This document shows, piece after piece, positions 36,669 through 43,040 of a stretch of 64,000 bases of DNA. Under the pieces are notes generated by a model, which had not been told where the DNA came from, ran no database searches, and saw only the letters and a program-made list of their open reading frames with translations. Both the position numbers and the translations under genes were made by a program. Within the stretch, counting starts at the first letter, position 1; each line of letters begins with the position of its first letter. Source of the stretch: Bacteroidales bacterium (GTDB lineage: Bacteria; Bacteroidota; Bacteroidia; Bacteroidales; UBA932); contig JAFZWD010000050.1 of assembly GCA_017617495.1 (NCBI GenBank), positions 1 to 64,000 on the forward strand, given 5' to 3'.

Positions 36669-36674
36669 TTCGGG

Positions 36675-37787
36675 TTAAGACAGCCACTTCTCGTGATCGT
36701 GGTGATGGTGGTGATGGCCGCAGTCGAAGTCGTCATCGTCGTGACAGCATTCGTCGTGCTCGTGCCCGTCCTCTTCGCCGACATACGGGTCGGGGTCGTT
36801 GCGCTTCTCGACCATAGCTTCTAGTGCGAGGGTGCCGGACGCGAGAGGTGTGAGGAAGAAGTCCGGGCACTCGGCGGGCACCAGGACGGTTTCGCCGGGC
36901 TGCAGGCGCAGACTGACAGCTTCGGCTGGAGTCTGGACTCCGGCGCCTGTATTCTGTCCAGATGCCCCGACGTTCAGCTCAAAAGCGCCCTTGATGCAGG
37001 TGTAGGCTATGCAGGAGTCGAACTTTTCGGTGTAGATGTGCAGCGGATCGGTTAAATTCAGAAGGCTTGCGGTGAACTGGGGCAGCTGCAGAAGTTTGCG
37101 CACGATCTTTTCGTGCTCATGCTCTGCCGGCTCCGGAACGTACGCGTCCAACTTGATGAAATCCAGCGCCTCCACCAGGTCGAAAGCCTCGTCGAACTCG
37201 TCCTCCTCGCGGGGCTGTCCCCAGGTGCAGAGGCAGAAATCCATTGCCGAGGACTCGCTGAGTTCCAGGATCTCCAGTTTCCCCAGCGCGCAGTGGGGCA
37301 CTCCCGGGGCGATGTGGAAGAAATCTCCCGCCTTGGGCCTGACGCAGTGCAGCTTCGCGCCGATGCCGCCGTTTTCACAGGCGGCAACGAAATCCGCCAC
37401 GCCCATGGCCTTCCCGAGGCCGATGCATACACGCGCATCGGCATCTGCCGAAACGACATACCAGAGCTTCTCCTTGCCGAGGGCGTCGTAACGCTGGCGC
37501 GCAATTTCGTCGTCCGGGCACACGCGGAGCGGCATCTTCCCGCGGCAGGAAATCCATTTGAGCTGGAAGGGAAACTGCTGGCCGTACCAGTCGAACACGT
37601 TGTCGCCAACCAGGCGGTCGAGGAAGGTCTCCATCATGTCGCCCATGCTGTTGCCCTGCACCCAGCCGTCGCGCACCGGAGTGTCGCGGTAGCCCAGATC
37701 TGCCAGCACGAATTTCTCGCTGCCCCATCCGTATACGTCCTCGAAGGCTTCCAGCCTGAAGGGATAAAGTTTCTTTTCTTCTGCCAT
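36675..37787 (-). CDS. manA: Mannose-6-phosphate isomerase, class I, with His/Asp-rich tail
   Basis: Interconverts mannose-6-phosphate and fructose-6-phosphate. 370 residues with a cupin core; HIAPGVPHCALGKLEILELSESS carries typical metal-site and substrate residues, and the N-terminal WGSEKFVLADLG region matches the family. The last 45 residues are unusual: acidic and cysteine/histidine rich, including ECCHDDDDFDCGHHHHHHDHEKW, which looks able to bind Zn, Ni or Cu. The family does not need such a tail. Transcribed toward copy A of the REP-like repeat and divergent from the DJ-1 gene. Confidence 0.88.
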   Translation of the reverse strand: MAEEKKLYPFRLEAFEDVYGWGSEKFVLADLGYRDTPVRDGWVQGNSMGDMMETFLDRLVGDNVFDWYGQQFPFQLKWISCRGKMPLRVCPDDEIARQRYDALGKEKLWYVVSADADARVCIGLGKAMGVADFVAACENGGIGAKLHCVRPKAGDFFHIAPGVPHCALGKLEILELSESSAMDFCLCTWGQPREEDEFDEAFDLVEALDFIKLDAYVPEPAEHEHEKIVRKLLQLPQFTASLLNLTDPLHIYTEKFDSCIAYTCIKGAFELNVGASGQNTGAGVQTPAEAVSLRLQPGETVLVPAECPDFFLTPLASGTLALEAMVEKRNDPDPYVGEEDGHEHDECCHDDDDFDCGHHHHHHDHEKWLS

Positions 37788-37855
37788 AATGTCTGCCGAA
37801 CTCTGGATTTTTTGTAAATTTACGCGAATATAACAATTTCATCCGACTTCAGAGT

Positions 37856-38431
37856 ATGAAAGGAGTGTACATTTTTCTTGCCGACGGTTTCGTGGATATC
37901 GAGGCCCTGGGCACCAACGACGTGCTTCGCCGCGCGGGAATCCGCTCGGAACTCGTCGCAGCGGGCGAAGAGCCCTTCGTGTCGTCTTCGCACAGGATTA
38001 TGGTGAGCGTGGACGACTGCCTGCCGTTCCTGCAGCCCGACCACAGCGGCACTACCGCGGCCGACGTGCTCATCTTCCCCGGAGGAATGCCCGGGAGCAA
38101 GAATCTCGCTTCCAACAAAAAGCTCATCAAGCTGATGCAGGACCATTACGATGCCGGCGGCACCGTGGCGGCCATCTGCGCAGCGCCGGGCCTGGTACTC
38201 AGCCAGCTCCGAGGAATAGAGGAAGCGGTGGTGACATGTTTCGACGGCTTCGAGAAGATGCTGGAAGACAAGGGCGCCACCTTCGTGCCCAAGCCCGCCA
38301 TCACCAGCGGCCGGATCATTACCGGCCGCAGTGCAGGACATGCGCTCTCCTTCGGCCTTGAGATTGTCAAGGCCATCAGGCCCGAAAAGTACGAAGAAGT
38401 GAAGCACGCGCTCTATCTGGAGACAGTTTAA
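37856..38431 (+). CDS. DJ-1/PfpI family protein
   Basis: 191 residues. The nucleophile-elbow cysteine is C108 in AAICAAPGLVL, with the supporting glutamate E16 in GFVDIEALG; this is the DJ-1/YajL pattern. Family members are described as glyoxalases, protein or nucleotide deglycases and chaperones; which applies here is not known. One base separates it from the S4-domain gene downstream, so DJ-1, S4, YugP and a lipoprotein seem to form a unit. Confidence 0.9.
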   Translation: MKGVYIFLADGFVDIEALGTNDVLRRAGIRSELVAAGEEPFVSSSHRIMVSVDDCLPFLQPDHSGTTAADVLIFPGGMPGSKNLASNKKLIKLMQDHYDAGGTVAAICAAPGLVLSQLRGIEEAVVTCFDGFEKMLEDKGATFVPKPAITSGRIITGRSAGHALSFGLEIVKAIRPEKYEEVKHALYLETV

Positions 38432-38432
38432 G

Positions 38433-38816
38433 ATGGAAGAACGCATCGACAAATACCTCTGGTGCATCCGCGTTTTCAAGACAAGGAGCGACGCCACCGA
38501 CGCCTGCCGAGGCAACAAGGTGCAGGTAAACGGCGTCGTCTGCAAGCCTTCCAAGGATGTACGCGAGGGCGACCTGATTACCATCCGCAAGGGCCCGGTG
38601 GAACTCAGCTACCGCGTAAAGCTGGTGGTGAGCCACCGCCTGGGGGCATCCCTCGTGCCGGATTATGCCGAGAACCTCACGCCGGAGGCGGAGCTGGACA
38701 AACTCCACGCCCCGGTGGAAACATTCTTTGTCAAGCGCGACCGCGGCACTGGCCGTCCTACCAAGAAGGACCGCCGAACGCTCGATGCACTTTATGCCGA
38801 TTTATTAGACGATTAA
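38433..38816 (+). CDS. S4-domain RNA-binding protein, Hsp15-like
   Basis: 127 residues with an S4 domain at the start (RIDKYLWCIRVFKTRSDATDACRGNKVQVNGVVCKPSKDVREGD), the Hsp15/YrfH type. A basic C-terminal segment (VKRDRGTGRPTKKDRRTLD) is also typical. E. coli Hsp15 recycles stalled 50S subunits carrying nascent chains; the same role here is inference. It sits between the DJ-1 and YugP genes with gaps of one and three bases, suggesting a stress-related unit. Confidence 0.88.
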   Translation: MEERIDKYLWCIRVFKTRSDATDACRGNKVQVNGVVCKPSKDVREGDLITIRKGPVELSYRVKLVVSHRLGASLVPDYAENLTPEAELDKLHAPVETFFVKRDRGTGRPTKKDRRTLDALYADLLDD

Positions 38817-38819
38817 GAT

Positions 38820-39479
38820 ATGTATTTAGCGATTTTTATAGCTCTGATGGTGTTCTCGCTCATCGTTCAGATGATGCTGGAGAGCCGTTTTGCCAAGTAT
38901 TCCAAGGTCGGAATCAATATGAGCGGGGCCGAGGTCGCCGCCAAGATGCTGCACGACAACGGTGTGGACGTGCAGATTCAGTCCGTCAAGGGCAAACTCA
39001 CCGACCATTACAATCCGGTGGACAAGACCATAAACCTGTCGGAGAATGTCTTCTCGCAGCGCAATATCGCTGCAGCCGCAGTGGCCGCACACGAAACCGG
39101 CCACTGCCTTCAGCACGCAAGCGGCTATCTCCCCCTGAAGATGCGCAGCGCGCTGGTGCCGGTGGTCACCTTCTCCAACGCCATCGTGATGTGGGTGCTT
39201 CTGATCGGGGTTCTCACCATCGAAATCTTCCCCCATCTCATCTGGATTGGAATAGGCCTTTTCGCCATGACGACGCTGTTCAGTTTCATCACCCTTCCGG
39301 TCGAGATTGATGCCAGCCGCAGGGCAATCGCCTGGCTACGCGCTTCCGGGCTCGCCGACGAGGTCACCCTCCCCATGGCGCAGGATGCGCTCAAATGGGC
39401 TGCATACACCTACGTTATCGCGGCGCTCAGCTCGCTCGCAACACTGTTATATTATATAGGTATCGCACGAAGCAAATAA
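38820..39479 (+). CDS. Membrane zinc metallopeptidase, YugP-like
   Basis: 219 residues. An N-terminal helix (about 3-19), then the HExxH zinc motif H91-E-T-G-H95 in AAHETGHCLQHA, and three further hydrophobic segments (about 113-165 and the C-terminus). It matches the neutral zinc metallopeptidase 2 (YugP) family, of uncertain substrate. The stop overlaps the downstream lipoprotein start (TAATG). Confidence 0.9.
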   Translation: MYLAIFIALMVFSLIVQMMLESRFAKYSKVGINMSGAEVAAKMLHDNGVDVQIQSVKGKLTDHYNPVDKTINLSENVFSQRNIAAAAVAAHETGHCLQHASGYLPLKMRSALVPVVTFSNAIVMWVLLIGVLTIEIFPHLIWIGIGLFAMTTLFSFITLPVEIDASRRAIAWLRASGLADEVTLPMAQDALKWAAYTYVIAALSSLATLLYYIGIARSK

Positions 39480-40720
39480 TGAGAAAGATTCTATTTCTGG
39501 CACTTGCGGCGCTCTGCCTCGCTGCCTGTTCCAAGGACGGAGCCGATGTCGTCGGCAGTTACAAACTGGCAATTCCCATGCATTTGTCCCTGGAGGATGG
39601 CACCGACACCACTTTTTATTATACTCTTGCAGACAAGGATACGACCTGGCTTGTTATTCCGGACAGGATCGACCATATGACGTCCGAATTCGGGTGCCTG
39701 GAGATCAGGGTTTTCAGCAAGCTGGATGCAAAGCACCCGAAGAACAGCAAGGAAGTTGCGGACCACAACCACACTCATTACAAGTGCTCGTTTGTGACTG
39801 ACGGCAAAAACGTAATCGAGAAATTCGAGCAAAACACTTACTGGGGCCTGTATGTGGATGATTATAAACCGATGCAGGCGACGTTTACCTACACCAACGG
39901 CTCGGCAAGCAAAACCGTAAGCACAGTGATAGTTCCGGTGATCCGGCCCGTGCTCAAGGCGTTCAACAAGGACGGAAATTCTCTGGACAAGAAAGACTCC
40001 GACTACTATCTTGCCTTCAACCATGCCGACAATACTACCTACAGGCTCATTCCGATCTTCAATCCAAACCCTTATATCAGCCTCAACATGCTGAGTTCCG
40101 CCTCATATCGGACATTGAGTTTCTCAGATCCGGCGAACCTTAATTTTACCACTACCAACAGGCCTGTATGCGAAATTATCGAACGTTCGGGCAGCAATGC
40201 CAACGGGCAACAGTATTATTACGAGATATCCAGGGGCACCGGCAGGGGGCACACGACGGTCGTTTTCACTTACGATGACGGCCGCATACACGCCAGCCGC
40301 AAGATAGAGATATACAACACCGATTACGGCCTGATTGACAATCAGAGCGGAAATGAGATTACCTCGGCACTGTCGATTCCCGTAGGTTCGACCAAGGAAA
40401 TCAGCGTGAAGGACTTCAGTAATGGGCGGATTGTGTCAAGCGGTTATTTCGACTATTACGGATCCTTCTTCGTAATCGGTTCGGGTGATGAACCGGGGTA
40501 TTGGTGGGGAACTATGAACATGCTGAGTAATTCCTGGAAAGTGACTGTCTATAAAGCCGGACAGGGAGATGCCGGTCGCCTGCTGACTCAGGATCCGGTC
40601 GGCAAGATGACGGAACTCTGGTTTGCCTGGGCCGACTCCTACCCGGATCGGCAGGCAAGAACAGCTCCCGATTCCCGCTACAAGCAGAAGATCAAACTCA
40701 CCGCCACTGCGGCAAACTGA
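39479..40720 (+). CDS. Uncharacterised lipoprotein
   Basis: 413 residues from the ATG at 39479, chosen because it begins a clear lipoprotein signal (RKILFLALAALCLAACSKDG, lipidated Cys at 18) and overlaps the upstream stop. An earlier in-frame ATG inside the YugP gene is rejected. The mature part is rich in Thr, Tyr, Asp and Asn with beta-strand-like alternation and no motif I recognise. No function is assigned. It is the last gene before the AT-richer RAYT gene. Confidence 0.75.
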   Translation: MRKILFLALAALCLAACSKDGADVVGSYKLAIPMHLSLEDGTDTTFYYTLADKDTTWLVIPDRIDHMTSEFGCLEIRVFSKLDAKHPKNSKEVADHNHTHYKCSFVTDGKNVIEKFEQNTYWGLYVDDYKPMQATFTYTNGSASKTVSTVIVPVIRPVLKAFNKDGNSLDKKDSDYYLAFNHADNTTYRLIPIFNPNPYISLNMLSSASYRTLSFSDPANLNFTTTNRPVCEIIERSGSNANGQQYYYEISRGTGRGHTTVVFTYDDGRIHASRKIEIYNTDYGLIDNQSGNEITSALSIPVGSTKEISVKDFSNGRIVSSGYFDYYGSFFVIGSGDEPGYWWGTMNMLSNSWKVTVYKAGQGDAGRLLTQDPVGKMTELWFAWADSYPDRQARTAPDSRYKQKIKLTATAAN

Positions 40721-40894
40721 TCCGGAACCTTCCAGCCCTTGCGGCCTCCAGCCACCATCAGGGCAGACTTTAAAAATTATTTGTATGCCGTTTTCCTGTT
40801 CGGGAGCGGCATACAATTTTATTTTAACACCCCCGAAAACATAAAAAGTTTCATCACGTTTTTTAACTTTTCCGTTTCATATACCTCCGGCGTT

Positions 40895-40902
40895 TATCTT
40901 TG
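40895..40902 (+). promoter_or_regulatory. -7 box TATCTTTG before the RAYT gene
   Basis: Exact TAnnTTTG match with seven bases to the ATG at 40910. It argues against the longer reading frame that opens at 40739, and predicts a leaderless transcript. Confidence 0.6.
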
Positions 40903-40909
40903 GCGAAAA

Positions 40910-41788
40910 ATGCCCGATATGAATGGAAAAGAATGTTTTCTGATCAGCACCAGCCACCTGAGCGACCGGATCCTGTTCCGGAACAACGAAGACTTCAAGG
41001 CCGCGATGAACATTGTGGCCATAGCGGCCTTCATGACCGGCATCACTGTCCTCGATTTCGTCCTGATGTCCAACCACGTTCATTTTGTAGTGCTGGGGGA
41101 CTATGAAACGGCGAAACGGTTTATTGAAACATTTAAGCTGCTTTTGGGTAAGTATCTGAGATATTCAAGAAATCTGGATGCCATGTTGCGGGGGAACGAA
41201 GTCGACATTCGCCCCATTCCCTTCGAAAATGAATCTGTAGAACGTGCTGTTGCATATGTCCAGATGAATCCGGTGGCCGCGAACATCTGCACACATCCAA
41301 GCCAATATCCATGGGGTTGCGGTTCGTTGTTATTCAATGGAGCACCGTATGCTGGAACAAAAAAGCTCGATGAGTACTCCTATCGGGCACAAACGCGTTT
41401 GCTGCACAGCAACTTGCATCTCCCACAAAACTATCTTATAAAGGATGATGCATACATTGCGCCCGTGTGTTTTGTGCCTGTTCGCTATGTTGAATCAATA
41501 TTCAGAACGCCAAAGCGGTACGATTTCTTTATAAAGAATTCCTCCAAGGCAAAAGCCAGGTTGGAGGACAGGCCGAGTCCGTCTTTCAGTGACCAGTCGC
41601 TGTCATCATGCGTTCAGGATCTCTGTCGTTCGCTATTCAGGAAGACGGGTATACATGAACTCAGCGATTCCGAACTGACAGAATTGTTATGCCAAATACG
41701 TTGGAGGTTGTCAACCGACATCGCACAGATAGCCCGAGTTGTCGGTATACCGTATGAAAAAGCCGCAATCTTGCTTGACACCATATAG
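40910..41788 (+). CDS. REP-associated tyrosine transposase (RAYT, Y1/HUH family)
   Basis: 292 residues from the ATG at 40910 (a second ATG lies at 40919). The HUH metal motif is H56-V-H58 in MSNHVHFVV. Candidate catalytic tyrosines are Y82 and Y85 in GKYLRYSRN. The RAYT hallmark YxxxNPV is present (YVQMNPVAA), followed by HPSQYPWGCGSL. The C-terminal 150 residues extend beyond the Y1 domain and end in a helix-turn-helix-like segment (TDIAQIARVVGIPYEKAAIL). Base composition is lower in GC than the neighbours. A 90-bp palindromic repeat starts 17 bases past the stop, with an inverted copy 5.1 kb away. In known systems RAYTs act on such REP hairpins as single-strand DNA. Confidence 0.85.
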   Translation: MPDMNGKECFLISTSHLSDRILFRNNEDFKAAMNIVAIAAFMTGITVLDFVLMSNHVHFVVLGDYETAKRFIETFKLLLGKYLRYSRNLDAMLRGNEVDIRPIPFENESVERAVAYVQMNPVAANICTHPSQYPWGCGSLLFNGAPYAGTKKLDEYSYRAQTRLLHSNLHLPQNYLIKDDAYIAPVCFVPVRYVESIFRTPKRYDFFIKNSSKAKARLEDRPSPSFSDQSLSSCVQDLCRSLFRKTGIHELSDSELTELLCQIRWRLSTDIAQIARVVGIPYEKAAILLDTI

Positions 41789-41792
41789 ATAA

Positions 41793-41808
41793 ACACTTGA
41801 TCAAGTGT
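41793..41808. repeat. 16-bp perfect palindrome after the RAYT stop
   Basis: ACACTTGATCAAGTGT, overlapping the first four bases of REP-like copy B. It may be part of the element's boundary, a binding site or a weak terminator. Only the outer AAGTGT part recurs at copy A. Confidence 0.55.
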
Positions 41809-41894
41809 CGTCCACCTCACTAAAAAACGGAGGTGGACAGCAAAAACGGCCTAAAATGACGTCCACCTCAAAAATTTTTGGAGGTGGACGACAC
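41805..41894 (+). repeat. 90-bp double-hairpin REP-like element, copy B
   Basis: Inverted near-identical copy of 36579-36668. The three differences I count all fall in the second hairpin's loop region (CAAAAATTTTTGG here). It lies between the convergent RAYT and alr genes, 17 bases after the RAYT stop and 10 before the alr stop. Confidence 0.88.
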
Positions 41895-41904
41895 CAGGGG
41901 GAGA

Positions 41905-43020
41905 TTATTTCCGCACGATTACGCGGGCGATGCGGCGGGGGACCGAGGTGAGGACCTCGTAGGGGATTGTGCCAAGGATGCCGGCGAGTTCGCCCACGGT
42001 GGGGTCGTCGCCGAAGATGGTGACGGTGTCGCCGACCTGGCAGGGGATGCCCGTGACATCCAGCATGCACATATCCATGCAGATGTTCCCGATTGTGGGA
42101 GCGCGGTGGCCGTTTACGCTGAAGGAAGCGGCGCCGCGGCCCAGGTGCCTGTTGAGGCCGTCGGCATAGCCGCAGGGGATGGTTGCGATGGTCGTGCCTT
42201 CGGGCGAAACCTTGCCCCAGCGACCGTAACCAATAGTTTCGCCGGCGCCCTTCAACTGCTTGATTTGCAGAATCTTAACCTTGAGAGAGGCGACGGGGGC
42301 CAGATGCACGTCCGGCAGGGCGCTCACACCGTAGATACCGATTCCGAGGCGCACCATGTCGAACTGATACTGAGAGAAGCGCTCGATGCCGGCGGAGTTG
42401 AGGATGTGCCACATCGGCTTGTATCCCAGCGCATCCGAAAGGGCCTGCGCATTCTTGCGGAAAAGCGAAATCTGCCCGAGGGTAAACTCGTCCTGCTCCG
42501 GATCTTCGGCCACGGCAAGATGCGAGAAGCAGGAAACCACGCGCACGGCGTCGCAGCTGCGCAGATACTCGCAGAGTTCCGGGAGTTCATCCGCCACGAA
42601 GCCCAGGCGGTGCATGCCCGTGTCGAGCTTGATATGGATGGGGAAGTCCTTGATTCCGCGCCTTTCGAGCACCTCCACAAGGGCCTTCAAGGTATACAGA
42701 TTGGGGATTGATGGCTCCAGGCGATAGTCGGCAATCTCTTCGAAGAAGTCGGTGCCGGCGGTGAGCACAAGAATGGGCAGGGTGATACCGGCCTTGCGGA
42801 GTTCCACGCCTTCGACTGGGAGTGCAACTGCCAGATAATCAGCACCTTCGCCCTGCATCATAGATGCAAATTCCACGGCGCCGTGGCCGTAGGCGTTGGC
42901 CTTCACGAGCACGAGCATTTTCGTTTCCGGTTCCAGCAGGGAACGGAAATACCTGAAGTTCGACCTGCATGCGGGCAGGCGGAGTTCCAGGCGAGAAAAG
43001 TCGTTGTCGTGAATTGCCAT
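41905..43020 (-). CDS. alr: Alanine racemase
   Basis: PLP enzyme making D-alanine for peptidoglycan. 371 residues. The PLP lysine is K40 in VKANAYGHG, and the second catalytic base is Y265 in ETIGYGRWGK. The IKLDTGMHRLGF and CMDMCMLDVT motifs are also typical. It stands alone here; in several Bacteroidota alr is fused to or near murF, but no Mur ligase is adjacent. It has its own promoter box seven bases before the ATG. Confidence 0.95.
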   Translation of the reverse strand: MAIHDNDFSRLELRLPACRSNFRYFRSLLEPETKMLVLVKANAYGHGAVEFASMMQGEGADYLAVALPVEGVELRKAGITLPILVLTAGTDFFEEIADYRLEPSIPNLYTLKALVEVLERRGIKDFPIHIKLDTGMHRLGFVADELPELCEYLRSCDAVRVVSCFSHLAVAEDPEQDEFTLGQISLFRKNAQALSDALGYKPMWHILNSAGIERFSQYQFDMVRLGIGIYGVSALPDVHLAPVASLKVKILQIKQLKGAGETIGYGRWGKVSPEGTTIATIPCGYADGLNRHLGRGAASFSVNGHRAPTIGNICMDMCMLDVTGIPCQVGDTVTIFGDDPTVGELAGILGTIPYEVLTSVPRRIARVIVRK

Positions 43021-43027
43021 AAACGTG

Positions 43028-43035
43028 CAAATGTA
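43028..43035 (-). promoter_or_regulatory. -7 box TACATTTG for alr
   Basis: Minus-strand TACATTTG, then seven bases (CACGTTT), then the alr ATG. It separates alr from the addA gene that ends 20 bases upstream and predicts a leaderless transcript. Confidence 0.6.
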
Positions 43036-43040
43036 CTCAA

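Larger units (their letters stand above)
36287..36674. other. 388-bp gap between convergent rng and manA: structured, no gene
   Basis: No convincing ORF. It holds the end of the rng terminator, a GC-rich imperfect long inverted repeat (36314-36490), a direct repeat of TCGGCCCCTCCC type (about 36373-36384 and 36427-36439), and the 90-bp RAYT-associated double hairpin (36579-36668). The segment 36491-36578 shows nothing I can name. Confidence 0.7.

Noticed and set aside
40739..40909. 57-residue N-terminal extension of the RAYT
   Set aside because: It covers the exact promoter box at 40895-40902 and has no RAYT-like sequence; the ATG at 40910 fits the family.
36579..41894. Whole 5.3-kb segment as a composite transposon bounded by inverted 90-bp repeats
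   Set aside because: The cargo (manA, DJ-1, S4, YugP) looks like ordinary host genes, no target duplication is seen, and both repeats lie in convergent gaps as scattered REP elements do. Not excluded, but less likely.
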